Positions 15,952-24,046 of a stretch of DNA of 32,345 bases are shown piece by piece. Origin of the DNA: Spirochaetaceae bacterium (lineage in GTDB: Bacteria; Spirochaetota; Spirochaetia; DSM-27196; SLAA01); NCBI GenBank assembly GCA_003552985.1, contig PUPD01000055.1:1-32345 (forward strand), in the 5' to 3' direction. The position numbers were made by a program, and so were the translations under genes. Below the pieces are notes generated by a model that saw only the letters and a program-made list of their open reading frames with translations, was not told the origin of the DNA and ran no database searches. The first letter of the stretch is position 1. Each line of letters starts with the position of its first letter.

Positions 15952-17325
15952 CTACCGATCGTAAGACGACGATATATCCAACTCTCTGCGATACTTCGCC
16001 ACCGTCCGCCGGGCAATCTTGATGCCGCGCTGTTCGAGCAACGCCGCGATCTTTTGGTCCGACAGATGCGTCTCTCCAGATTCCTGTTCCAGTATCTCCT
16101 TGATATTCTCTTTGACTGCCTCTTTGGAAAACCGGCGGCCGCCCGGCGTCGTTGTCGAAACTGCATTCGAGAAGAAGTACTTCAGCTCGAAGATACCCCA
16201 CTCGGTCTGCATGTACTTACCGGTGGTAATACGCGAGACGGTGGCCTCGTGAACGCCGACCTCGGCCGCGATATCACGCAGGGTCAACGGTACCAGATAC
16301 TTCGGCCCTCGAATAAAGAACTCGCGCTGAAACTCGACAACCGCGCGAGACACCTTCAGCAGCGTCTGATTACGCTGCTGAATGCTGTGAATGAACCACC
16401 GCGCATCCTTGACACAGTTGGTCACAAAGCGCTTCACCTGCTTGTCCTTGCGCTGCTCGGCGTCGTCGACAAGCGCATCGAAGAACGGCTCGATCCCTAA
16501 CACCGGGATCTCCTCTTCGTTGAGGATGATCACGAGCTGGCCCTCTTTGATCGTCACCAGAAGATCGGGGATGACGTAAGTCGGACTCTCGTTGGAGTAC
16601 AGCCGTCCCGGGAAAGGGGTTAAGCTGCGGATAAAGGCGATCTCCTCGTCCAGCTGCTCACGGCTGATCTTGAGCTTGCGAGTGATCTCGGCGTGCTTTC
16701 CCTTCTCGAGCGCGGTAAGATAATTCGATAGAATCTCTTCCGCATACGGTGTACGATCTTCGGCCAGCCGGGCCTGTACGATGAGCGACTCGCGGTAATC
16801 ACGCACGCAGGTGCCGACCGGCTCGAACGTCTGTATCATCGCCCGCATGCGTTCGAGCTCTTTCTCCTGCCCGGGCTTGACCAGCGTCATCGGATCTTCG
16901 AGATCAAAGCCGTTTTCGTCGAGATTGCGGATAAGAAGCTCACCGATCTCAAACTCCGCTTCCGAGATCGGTTGTAGGCGCAGCTGCCAGAGGAGGTGCT
17001 CCTGCAGCGACTCCGGGCGGGCGAGTGCTCCCTCCATAAAGCGCCGTTTGGAGTCGCCGGCATCCTGGTCGTACGAGGAGGAGGTGAAGCCCGGATCGGA
17101 GCTGTTTTCGAAGTACTCGTACTCCTCAGGAGTCGCTACCGCCTCTTCGAGCGATGTGGTCCCGGGATCCTCAGCGACTTCGAGTGCCGGATTGCGCTCC
17201 AGCTCCTGTTGAATGCGGAACTTGAGCTCCTGGAGCGGCAACGCCATCAGCTGGATGCTCTGTACCAGCTGCGGATTCATCTTGAGGCGCTGTTCCTGGA
17301 CTAAGCCTTGTCGCTGATTCTGCAC
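15952..17325 (-). CDS. rpoN: RNA polymerase sigma-54 factor
   Basis: Sigma-54 of 457 residues from a GTG at 17325, chosen because GGAGG lies six bases upstream and the product then starts directly with the Gln-rich region I (QRQGLVQEQRLKMNPQLVQSIQLM). The open frame to 17379 would add 18 codons lacking similarity. The core-binding region and the HTH (LTLRDIAAEVGVHEATVSRI) are followed by the RpoN box ARRTVAKYRR at about 438-447. It needs an AAA+ activator; one is encoded six genes downstream. A likely own promoter lies in the 127-bp gap before it. Confidence 0.96.
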   Translation of the reverse strand: MQNQRQGLVQEQRLKMNPQLVQSIQLMALPLQELKFRIQQELERNPALEVAEDPGTTSLEEAVATPEEYEYFENSSDPGFTSSSYDQDAGDSKRRFMEGALARPESLQEHLLWQLRLQPISEAEFEIGELLIRNLDENGFDLEDPMTLVKPGQEKELERMRAMIQTFEPVGTCVRDYRESLIVQARLAEDRTPYAEEILSNYLTALEKGKHAEITRKLKISREQLDEEIAFIRSLTPFPGRLYSNESPTYVIPDLLVTIKEGQLVIILNEEEIPVLGIEPFFDALVDDAEQRKDKQVKRFVTNCVKDARWFIHSIQQRNQTLLKVSRAVVEFQREFFIRGPKYLVPLTLRDIAAEVGVHEATVSRITTGKYMQTEWGIFELKYFFSNAVSTTTPGGRRFSKEAVKENIKEILEQESGETHLSDQKIAALLEQRGIKIARRTVAKYRRELDISSSYDR

Positions 17326-17347
17326 GCCGTTCCTCCGCCCCCTGCAG

Positions 17348-17379
17348 GATATATTGGCCCACGCTAGACCGTTTGTCAA
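17348..17379 (-). promoter_or_regulatory. candidate promoter of rpoN
   Basis: On the minus strand a perfect TTGACA (17379-17374) is followed by TATATC (17353-17348). The 20-nt spacer is longer than usual, so the -10 may instead be an overlapping AT-rich hexamer. It lies just upstream of the GTG start and its Shine-Dalgarno. Confidence 0.4.
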
Positions 17380-17386
17380 CGCAACA

Positions 17387-17432
17387 CTTCCCGGCTTCCC
17401 GGCTTCCCGGCTTCCCGGCTTCCCGGCTTCCC
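17387..17432. repeat. 8-bp tandem repeat, unit CTTCCCGG
   Basis: Five perfect, contiguous copies of CTTCCCGG run from 17387 to 17426, followed by a partial sixth copy (CTTCCC). They lie in the gap between the lptB stop and the putative rpoN promoter and lie in no annotated reading frame. A short perfect array like this is prone to copy-number change by slippage. Confidence 0.95.
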
Positions 17433-17452
17433 CGCGGCTGCGGATCCTGCGT

Positions 17453-18223
17453 TCAGAGCCGAAACTCGCTTCCCAAATACACCTGTCGCGCCACCGGACT
17501 CTCCATCACTTCGTCACGATCCCCGGAGACCACGATCTCGCCGTTATTGATGATATAGGAACGGTGCGTAATCTCGAGCGTGTCCCGCACATTGTGGTCG
17601 GTGAGGAGAACGCCGATACCGCGCTCGGCAAGCTGGCGCACGATCGTCTTGATCTCATAGACCGCGATGGGGTCAATACCGGCGAACGGTTCGTCGAGCA
17701 GGAGGAAGCGCGGCGAAATCGCCAGCGCGCGCGCGATCTCGGTTCGGCGGCGCTCACCTCCCGAGAGAGTGTACGCGGGCTGGCGGCGCAGCTCCACGAT
17801 CCCTAGATCGTGCAGCAGCTCTTCGAGTTGCGCCCGGCGTTCGGACGACTTCAGATCGCGCCTGATCTCGAGCACCGCGCGGACGTTCTCCTCGACCGTG
17901 AGCTTCCGAAACGCCGAAGCCTCCTGCGGCAGATACGAAACCCCGGCGCGGGCGCGGCGATACATCGGGAGCTTCGTCACATCCACGCCGTCGAGCAGCA
18001 CGAGTCCCGAATCGGGAGCGATAAAGCCGACCACCATATAGAACACCGTGGTCTTCCCGGCGCCGTTGGGGCCGAGAAAGCCCACGATTTCGCCCGCTTG
18101 CATCGAGAACGACACCTGCTTGACCACCTGCTTTTTCCCGAAGCTCTTACAGAGCTGCTGCGCGGCGAGCTCGCTGGGGGTTACCCCGGTGTCGGGTGAA
18201 CTGTTGGGATTCGGGTAGTTCAC
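17453..18223 (-). CDS. lptB: LPS export ABC transporter ATPase
   Basis: A 256-residue ABC ATPase with Walker A GPNGAGKT (51-58), Q-loop Q100, signature LSGGERRR (153-160), Walker B LLLDEP (174-179) and H-loop His210. The LptB-type segments FYMVVGFIAPDSG, YLPQEASAFRKLTVEENV and LLTDHNVRDTL are clear. Compared with other LptB it has about 18 extra N-terminal residues. Translation starts at GTG 18223 with GAGG seven bases upstream, 9 bp after the lptA-like gene. It powers LPS extraction with LptF/LptG, which are not in this window. Confidence 0.95.
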   Translation of the reverse strand: MNYPNPNSSPDTGVTPSELAAQQLCKSFGKKQVVKQVSFSMQAGEIVGFLGPNGAGKTTVFYMVVGFIAPDSGLVLLDGVDVTKLPMYRRARAGVSYLPQEASAFRKLTVEENVRAVLEIRRDLKSSERRAQLEELLHDLGIVELRRQPAYTLSGGERRRTEIARALAISPRFLLLDEPFAGIDPIAVYEIKTIVRQLAERGIGVLLTDHNVRDTLEITHRSYIINNGEIVVSGDRDEVMESPVARQVYLGSEFRL

Positions 18224-18232
18224 GCTCGGCCC

Positions 18233-19045
18233 TCAGTCGTTCGTGTTCGCGTCGGTTTCATCGGGTTCGTCGGCTTCCTCGGTGTCGTCAGCATCGTCCT
18301 CTTCGAGCGGTCCCAGCGGCGGTTCCTCAGGAGGCTCCTCGGCACGTTCCTCGGCAGCCCGCGCGCCGATTGCCCCGGACACACGCCCCTGCATCGTGAC
18401 ATGATCCCGGTCAAGATCGATCACAATGCGCATTGCCCGGTACTCGTCATCGCGCCGGCGCACATGTGGGACCCCCGACAGCTCGAGCACATTTGTGTCG
18501 CGCTGAAACCGGGCAAGCTCTGAGCGCGTCTCGAGGTCTTCTCCCTGAATCCGTACCGCCGCCTGCACAATCATCAGCTCCTGCTCGCTCCGATACTCGA
18601 GGAACCCGCCGCGCACGACAACTTCGTTGCGCTCATCCTCGAGCTCAACGGCTCCTTCGGCAAGCATGACCTCGGTCTCACGATCGTAATGCAGTCGTTC
18701 GGCGCGCATCGTGATTTCGTGCTTGTTATCGACCACCCGTACGTTGCCGGTCGCGATCGCGTGACGGAAGTCCGTTCCGAATATCTCGACGCGATCCGCT
18801 TCGATCACAAGCTCGTCGCTGCGAATACCGGCGTTACCTTCAAGAACCGTGCGCTCGCGCCCCTCCGCGAGCGTCATGCTCGTGCGGTCGCCGTAGAACT
18901 CGAACTCATCCGCGGCCTCGGCGATGCCGACGGTCGCGAGAAACAGCAGCAGGACCGCCGCCCAGGGCCGGACTGCCGCTGCTGCTGCGCTACTGAGGGA
19001 GGCGCCCACGAGAGAAGCGCAACGGATGGCAGCGCTATCGTTCAC
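18233..19045 (-). CDS. LptA/OstA-like periplasmic LPS transport protein
   Basis: About 270 residues. A signal sequence ends near residue 46 (AVLLLFLATVGIAEA). A repetitive OstA-type beta domain follows (repeats such as VLEGNAGIRSDELVIEADRVEIF, AIATGNVRVVDNKHEITMRAERL and AEGAVELEDERNEVVVRG). The last ~50 residues are an acidic tail rich in E, D and P that is absent from classical LptA (about 185 residues). I chose GTG 19045 with GAGGGTG upstream; the frame runs to 19081, and GTG 19054 is also possible. It overlaps the lptC-like gene by about 11 bp. The role as periplasmic LPS bridge is inferred from fold and neighbours. Confidence 0.82.
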   Translation of the reverse strand: MNDSAAIRCASLVGASLSSAAAAAVRPWAAVLLLFLATVGIAEAADEFEFYGDRTSMTLAEGRERTVLEGNAGIRSDELVIEADRVEIFGTDFRHAIATGNVRVVDNKHEITMRAERLHYDRETEVMLAEGAVELEDERNEVVVRGGFLEYRSEQELMIVQAAVRIQGEDLETRSELARFQRDTNVLELSGVPHVRRRDDEYRAMRIVIDLDRDHVTMQGRVSGAIGARAAEERAEEPPEEPPLGPLEEDDADDTEEADEPDETDANTND

Positions 19046-19679
19046 TGCGATCACCCTCGCCACCGCCGCCCCCACCGTCATCTTCTCTGTTTCGGGAAAT
19101 CAGTGTACCGCGCACCTCACCCCCAAACGACACGTCACGAAACTCGAGCTCGGCGCTGAAATCCACACCCGACACCGTCGAGCCGTCATCGCGCTCGATA
19201 CGAACCCGTTCGTCCGTGCGACCCGCAACAACTCGTGCTTCATGATCGTAGCGAAGGAACTCCGCAAAGATCCACGCTTCCTGCTCGACTGAGTACAGCT
19301 CGACATCACCCCACAACTCGACGTCGTCGCTATCGGTGTAGAGGCGCGCCTCATCGGCACGTCCCTCGGTCACGACCGACCCGTCGGACGAGATCTCTTG
19401 GAAGCGCACGTTGGTAAGGTGCTGCTCCTGTTTGCGTGGAAAATGCCGCACGCGCTCCGCTGTCAACCTGACTTCGCCGTCGTCGCGGACCGCAGTGACC
19501 ACGGCGTCGTCGAACTCGGCCTCCGGAAGGTCGGTATCGAACTCTTCGTCGAGACGCGCGTCTTCGTAGTCCAGACTGCAGCCGGCCAGTGCCGCCGCCG
19601 CAGCTATTAGCCAGAGGAAGCGCCACAGGCCGCGAGGTCCTACTCCCAGATTAGGCGTGGCCCGCTGTGGCGTGTCCAC
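19035..19679 (-). CDS. LptC-like lipoprotein
   Basis: About 214 residues from GTG 19679, 5 bp after the pyrG stop; the open frame reaches 19820, but that would lie inside pyrG. The N-terminus (LWRFLWLIAAAAALAGC) ends in a clean lipobox L-A-G-C, so it should be lipidated at about Cys34. The rest carries LptC-type beta segments (VRLTAERVRHFPRKQEQHLTNV, EGRADEARLYTDSDDVELWGDVEL). E. coli LptC is held by a transmembrane helix instead. The end is a run of six glycines followed by EGDRSER. Position between pyrG and lptA-lptB supports the Lpt assignment. Confidence 0.78.
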   Translation of the reverse strand: MDTPQRATPNLGVGPRGLWRFLWLIAAAAALAGCSLDYEDARLDEEFDTDLPEAEFDDAVVTAVRDDGEVRLTAERVRHFPRKQEQHLTNVRFQEISSDGSVVTEGRADEARLYTDSDDVELWGDVELYSVEQEAWIFAEFLRYDHEARVVAGRTDERVRIERDDGSTVSGVDFSAELEFRDVSFGGEVRGTLISRNREDDGGGGGGEGDRSER

Positions 19680-19684
19680 GGTCG

Positions 19685-21304
19685 TTACCCGGTCGAAACC
19701 GCCGCCCGGTGCTTCAAGCTCACCCCGACGAATGCACGAAACAGCGGATGCGCGCGTGTGGGTTTGGAGAGGAACTCGGGATGGTACTGAACCCCGATCC
19801 CCCAAGGGTGATCCGGCCATTGCACTGCCTCTACCAGGGCCTCATCGGGCGTGACACCGGCGACAATCAAGCCGGCCTCCTGCATCTGAGGTCGATAGGC
19901 GTTTGAGACCTCATAGCGATGCCGATGCCGCTCCTGGATTACTGATTTCCCGTATGCCTCGTGCAGCTTGCTGCCCTCGCGAAGCAGAGACTCGCTGAGG
20001 CCGAGTCGCATGGTTCCACCGTAGTTCTTCACATCGATCTGCTCTTCCAGCAGGCTGATAACCGGATGTCGGCACTCAGGCGCGAACTCGGTACTGTCGG
20101 CGTCCTCGAGTCCCAGCACGTAACGCGCGTACTCGATCACCATCACCTGCATTCCCAGACAGATACCGAGATACGGAACGTCCTGTGTACGCGCAGCGTG
20201 CGCCGCGAGCACCATCCCGTTGATTCCGCGACTGCCGAACCCGCCCGGGATCAAAACTCCGTCAACGTCCCGCAGCAGCTCGGCCGGGTCATCGGCCTTC
20301 TCAAAACGCTCTGAGTCGATCCGGACAAGCTCCACTCGGCTCTCGGATGCGATCCCGCCGTGCAACAGCGCTTCATCGACCGACTTATAGGAGTCGTTGA
20401 GATCGATGTACTTGCCGATCAGCGCGATCCGTGCCGTGCGCTGCGCCGTGCGATACACCGTGGTTACCTGCTGCCACTCGGCCAGGTCGGCCTTCGGAAC
20501 CTCCAGATCGAGCTTGCGCAGCGCGATCTCATCGAGCTTCTGCTGGTGATAGATGAGGGGAATCTCGTAGATGGTCGACTCGATATCGTACGCCGAGATC
20601 ACCGCCTCATACTCCACGTTGGTGAATAGCGCGATCTTGCGCCGCAAATCTTCCTCGAGCTTGTACGGCGCGCGGCATAGCAGAATGTCCGGCTGTATTC
20701 CGATCTCGAGCAGCTCCTTGACCGAATGCTGCGTCGGCTTGGTCTTCAGCTCGCCGCCCGCCACTTGCGGAATAAGGGTGAGGTGCACCGAGATGACGTT
20801 GCGGTGCCCCATCTCGTGGATCATCTGCCGCGCCGCCTCGAGAAACGGAACCGACTCGATGTCTCCGACCGTGCCTCCGATCTCGACGATCGTAATATCG
20901 ACTTCAGGCTGATCGCCTACCATTCGGATGCGCTGCTTGATGCGGTCGGTTATGTGCGGAATCACCTGCACCGTCCGGCCCAGGTAGCGGCCCTCACGTT
21001 CACGCTGTATCACTTCCTGATAGACCTGCCCGGTAGTTACCGAGTTGGCGCGCGTGAGCGGGGAAGCGGTGAAGCGGGCATAGTTGCCGAGATCCAGATC
21101 GGTCTCCGCGCCGTCGTCGGTGACATACACCTCGCCGTGCTGGTAGGGACTCATCGTGCCGGCGTCGACGTTGATGTAAGGGTCGATCTTGACCATCCGG
21201 ACGTTAAAGCCGCGACACTCAAGCAGGGCTCCGAGTGAGGCTGCTGCAACGCCCTTGCCAAGGCTCGAGCAGACGCCGCCGCTGACAAAGACGTACTTCT
21301 TCAT
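19685..21304 (-). CDS. pyrG: CTP synthase
   Basis: About 539 residues from ATG 21304 (MKKYVFVSGGV); a GTG two codons upstream is possible. The synthetase domain shows SSLGKG near the N-terminus, KIDPYINVDAGTMSP and GTVGDIES. The class I glutaminase domain holds the nucleophile Cys382 in GICLGMQ, plus His508 and Glu510 in YHPEF. It makes CTP from UTP, ATP and glutamine, which feeds nucleic acid, phospholipid and CMP-sugar synthesis. That fits its place ahead of LPS transport genes. No motif is missing. Confidence 0.97.
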   Translation of the reverse strand: MKKYVFVSGGVCSSLGKGVAAASLGALLECRGFNVRMVKIDPYINVDAGTMSPYQHGEVYVTDDGAETDLDLGNYARFTASPLTRANSVTTGQVYQEVIQREREGRYLGRTVQVIPHITDRIKQRIRMVGDQPEVDITIVEIGGTVGDIESVPFLEAARQMIHEMGHRNVISVHLTLIPQVAGGELKTKPTQHSVKELLEIGIQPDILLCRAPYKLEEDLRRKIALFTNVEYEAVISAYDIESTIYEIPLIYHQQKLDEIALRKLDLEVPKADLAEWQQVTTVYRTAQRTARIALIGKYIDLNDSYKSVDEALLHGGIASESRVELVRIDSERFEKADDPAELLRDVDGVLIPGGFGSRGINGMVLAAHAARTQDVPYLGICLGMQVMVIEYARYVLGLEDADSTEFAPECRHPVISLLEEQIDVKNYGGTMRLGLSESLLREGSKLHEAYGKSVIQERHRHRYEVSNAYRPQMQEAGLIVAGVTPDEALVEAVQWPDHPWGIGVQYHPEFLSKPTRAHPLFRAFVGVSLKHRAAVSTG

Positions 21305-21374
21305 GTGCACCGATTATTCAAGACAGTTCCGCCTCTGTCAATTGGCGCCACGCCGCGTTGCGACGCCGCAGGCT

Positions 21375-21869
21375 TCATCCCGAGCGACGATCTTCGCTGC
21401 GCGACAAGCGGGCGTCGTCCAATGGGAGCACCGAGTACCCATCGCATTCGCCGTCGGCCCCCACTGCCGTTTCATCGCGGGCGTACAGCGCGAGGTGCAG
21501 ATAGATCGGCGCACCCATGCGCACCGCGATCGCCACGCCGTCGCTCGGACGCACACGCAGGTTGTAGTTACCGCTGCGCCCGCTGTAGCTCAGGCGTGCA
21601 AACCGTTCCTGACCATCGCCGCCATAGATTATCAGGTGGCGCGCCCGTAATCCGTGCAGATCGAAGAGGGTGACGAAGAGATCGTGTGTCTGCGGCTCGG
21701 CACTGACCGCACCCTCCAACGCCAGCACGATCGACGCAGCCTCGGCCGCACCGAGCGGCAAACCCACCACTCTGTCATACTCGCCGGAGCGTAAGAGGAG
21801 GACCGGATCGGTATGAGCAGGGCCGGCGGCGATTCCGGCCACCGTGACAGGAATCCAGTTACTGTTCAT
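21375..21869 (-). CDS. bifunctional nuclease family protein (DUF151)
   Basis: A 164-residue protein whose central part matches the bifunctional nuclease (BFN, DUF151) domain: VGLPLGAAEAASIVLALEG, LFVTLFDLHGLRARHLIIYG, RLSYSG and the signature VRPSDGVAIAVRMGAPIYL. Family members are small cytoplasmic proteins with reported DNase/RNase activity; the physiological role is unsettled. It is transcribed away from cheR and lies 70 bp before pyrG. A TATACT at 21884-21879 would put the transcript start only a few bases from the ATG, so the mRNA may be nearly leaderless. No Shine-Dalgarno is visible. Confidence 0.85.
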   Translation of the reverse strand: MNSNWIPVTVAGIAAGPAHTDPVLLLRSGEYDRVVGLPLGAAEAASIVLALEGAVSAEPQTHDLFVTLFDLHGLRARHLIIYGGDGQERFARLSYSGRSGNYNLRVRPSDGVAIAVRMGAPIYLHLALYARDETAVGADGECDGYSVLPLDDARLSRSEDRRSG

Positions 21870-21875
21870 TTGCGT

Positions 21876-21890
21876 TCGAGTATATCTCGA
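21876..21890 (-). promoter_or_regulatory. candidate promoter of the BFN gene flanked by a dyad
   Basis: The minus-strand -10 TATACT (21884-21879) sits inside an inverted repeat TCGAG-N5-CTCGA. A TTGGGA at 21909-21904 is the best -35, with a 19-nt spacer. Predicted initiation is about 3 nt before the ATG at 21869. Confidence 0.35.
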
Positions 21891-21922
21891 CTGCAGAGCG
21901 AATTCCCAAGATCGATTCGTCC

Positions 21923-21952
21923 TTGACAGCCGATTCGCAAAAACAATAGACT
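21923..21952 (+). promoter_or_regulatory. sigma-70-type promoter of cheR-cheB
   Basis: A perfect TTGACA at 21923-21928 and TAGACT at 21947-21952 are separated by 18 nt. The predicted start is near 21959, about 28 nt before the cheR ATG. It is the clearest sigma-70-type promoter in the window. Confidence 0.65.
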
Positions 21953-21986
21953 TCCGCCGCGGAGCGGGTGCGCGCCCAGAGTTGAG

Positions 21987-22820
21987 ATGCCTGATTTCCT
22001 AAACGATGTCACATTTGTTAAATTCAGAGATGCCATCTACAACGAAAGCGGCATCAACTTCACCGTTGCGAACCGCTCTGTCCTCGAGAGCCGCCTCAAG
22101 GAACGCTTGCGTACCCTCCAGCTTAACAGCCTCGATGAGTACTACCGCGCCATAACTGGTGATAAGGAGGAAATGCGCGCCTTCCTGGATTCGGTCACTA
22201 CCAACCTGACCCGCTTTTTCCGCAACGCGGCTCACATTGAGGCGTTTGAGCACTACGTAATCCCGCAGCTGGTGGAAACCAAACGCAACTCCGACCGCGT
22301 CTTCCGTGGTTGGAGCGCCGGATGCTCGAGCGGTGAGGAGCCGTATACGATCGCGATGGTGATGAAGGAGACCCTGCCACCGGGGTTTACGATCTCGATC
22401 GTCGGGTCAGACATCAGTCTCAAGTCCTTAATGGTCGGGCGCGAAGGCTACTACAGCGAGAACCGCGTCAAGAACGTCCCTGAGAGGTACCTCGAGAAGT
22501 ACTTCGAGCGCCACGAATCCGGGTACCGTATCACCGACGAGATTCGGCGTTTGGTCACGTTCGATTATCATAACCTGAAGCATGACAGCGGACTACGCAA
22601 CCAGGATGTAGTGTTCTGCCGTAACGTGCTGATCTACTTCGACGAAGCCGCGCAGCGGGCCACGATGAACCGACTATGGGATGTCATGGCGCCGTATTCC
22701 TTTTTGTTTATCGGCCACTCCGAATCGCTGTTCGGGATGAACACCCGGTTCGAGTTTCTGAGGACCGACTGGGCCTGCCTGTACCGCAAGAACACTGCTG
22801 CCACGGGAGGTTTGAGGTGA
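21987..22820 (+). CDS. cheR: chemotaxis protein methyltransferase CheR
   Basis: A 277-residue CheR that methylates glutamates on chemoreceptors using S-adenosylmethionine. The N-terminal helical domain (1-75) is followed by the methyltransferase domain with TTNLTRFFRN (71-80), the SAM site GWSAGCSSGEEPYT (108-121), CRNVLIYF (211-218) and the GHSES motif (243-247). No TPR extension is present. The cheB start overlaps its stop, so methylase and methylesterase are co-translated. The ribosome site before the ATG is weak (GAGTTGAG). Confidence 0.96.
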   Translation: MPDFLNDVTFVKFRDAIYNESGINFTVANRSVLESRLKERLRTLQLNSLDEYYRAITGDKEEMRAFLDSVTTNLTRFFRNAAHIEAFEHYVIPQLVETKRNSDRVFRGWSAGCSSGEEPYTIAMVMKETLPPGFTISIVGSDISLKSLMVGREGYYSENRVKNVPERYLEKYFERHESGYRITDEIRRLVTFDYHNLKHDSGLRNQDVVFCRNVLIYFDEAAQRATMNRLWDVMAPYSFLFIGHSESLFGMNTRFEFLRTDWACLYRKNTAATGGLR

Positions 22821-24013
22821 GCTCGCGTCCGTTATCGGTGCTGGTGGTCGACGATTCCGCGCTTGTGCGCAATCTCGTATCGCGAATTCTCGAATCGGCG
22901 CCGGACATCACTGTCTGCGGCACTGCGATGAACGGGAAGTTCGCTCTGCAGAAAGCCGAGCGCCTGCGCCCGGACTGCATTGTGCTCGATATCGAGATGC
23001 CGGAGATGAACGGCATCGAGTTTCTCGGCGAGCGCCGGCGTCGCGGCCTGGATGTGCCGGTGATCGTGCTGTCCTCGGTGGTGACAAAGGGCGCCCGGAT
23101 CACGATGGAGGCACTGAGCCTCGGCGCAAGCGACTTCATCCTCAAACCTTCCGGCTCGGTCTCTGAAGACATACAGTCGGTGGGCGGGCAGCTGATCGCG
23201 CAGGTACGCGCGTATGCAAGCGCTTACCGGGACACCCGCGGCGAGCCTCCCCCGCATCCGGAGCTGCTCGCCGTTGAGCCGGCGGCAACAGCTCCCTCGG
23301 CAGCGCCGGTAGCGCCCGCGGCCGGTTCGACCGAGGCTCCGCCGGGCCGCCGGACGCCGGCGGCCGGTGCAGGCGCCGAAGCGTCGCGCGCACCCGCCAA
23401 AACCGAGCCGGTTGTGCCGAAGACCGAGCCACGCGCGCTGGAGCTGATCGCGATCGGGGTCTCGACCGGGGGACCGAACGCACTGCGGCGCATGCTCGCT
23501 GAGATCGATCCGGAGATCGGACTGCCGATCGTGATCGTGCAACATATGCCGGCCGGCTTCACGACCGAGTTCGCCAAGAGCCTCGATCGGGTATGCCCGC
23601 TTGAAGTGCGCGAAGCCGGTGACGGCGATGTCCTGAAGCCCGGCAGAGTGCTGATCGCGCCCGGCAATCACCACATGCTCGTTGAGCGAAAACGCCTCGC
23701 GAACGTGGTGCGCATCGACGACGGCCCACCGTGCAACGGGCATCGGCCTTCGGTCGACGTGCTGTTTGAGTCGGTCGCCCATGCCTTCGGCAATCACGCC
23801 ATGGCGGTTATCATGACCGGAATGGGCAAGGACGGCGCGGCCCAGATCGGCGAGATCTATCGACGCGGAGGGTTGACGATAGCTCAGGACAAGGACTCCT
23901 GCGTGGTATACGGCATGCCGAAGGTGGCATTCGACCACGGGTTCATACGGCACCAGTTCAGCCTTGACGACATGGCGTCGCGGTTAGGACGCCTCGCCCA
24001 TGAGTATCGGTAG
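22817..24013 (+). CDS. cheB: chemotaxis response regulator methylesterase CheB
   Basis: A 398-residue CheB from GTG 22817, which overlaps the cheR TGA (GTGA) and has GGAGG exactly six bases upstream. The open frame extends to 22676, but that part lies within cheR and has no similarity. The receiver domain (1-130) has D12-D13 and phospho-acceptor Asp58. An Ala/Pro-rich linker of ~70 residues (about 140-205) follows. The esterase domain (about 208-395) has the catalytic Ser216 (GVSTGGP), His243 (QHMPAGFT) and Asp339 (MGKDGA). All catalytic residues are present. It removes methyl groups from chemoreceptors when phosphorylated by CheA. Confidence 0.97.
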   Translation: MSSRPLSVLVVDDSALVRNLVSRILESAPDITVCGTAMNGKFALQKAERLRPDCIVLDIEMPEMNGIEFLGERRRRGLDVPVIVLSSVVTKGARITMEALSLGASDFILKPSGSVSEDIQSVGGQLIAQVRAYASAYRDTRGEPPPHPELLAVEPAATAPSAAPVAPAAGSTEAPPGRRTPAAGAGAEASRAPAKTEPVVPKTEPRALELIAIGVSTGGPNALRRMLAEIDPEIGLPIVIVQHMPAGFTTEFAKSLDRVCPLEVREAGDGDVLKPGRVLIAPGNHHMLVERKRLANVVRIDDGPPCNGHRPSVDVLFESVAHAFGNHAMAVIMTGMGKDGAAQIGEIYRRGGLTIAQDKDSCVVYGMPKVAFDHGFIRHQFSLDDMASRLGRLAHEYR

Positions 24014-24020
24014 GATCGCG

Positions 24021-24046
24021 GCATGAGACAGACGCATGAGACAGAC
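24021..24046 (+). repeat. 13-bp tandem duplication across the lipB start
   Basis: GCATGAGACAGAC occurs twice in direct succession (24021-24033 and 24034-24046). Each copy has an ATG, at 24023 and 24036, in different frames. AGGA at 24012-24015 is ideally placed (7 nt) for the first ATG only. That ATG opens an 8-codon reading frame ending in TGA at 24047-24049, just past the lipB start. Confidence 0.95.

Noticed and set aside
17387-17432. CRISPR array
   Set aside because: The repeats are 8 bp with no spacers, and no cas gene is present.
22676-22816. N-terminal extension of cheB
   Set aside because: It lies inside cheR in another frame; the GTG at 22817 has an ideal Shine-Dalgarno and matches the usual CheB N-terminus.
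22832-23953. Long minus-strand open frame opposite cheB (373 codons)
   Set aside because: cheB is unmistakable on the other strand; the antisense product is Arg/His-rich without motifs and is explained by high GC at third positions.
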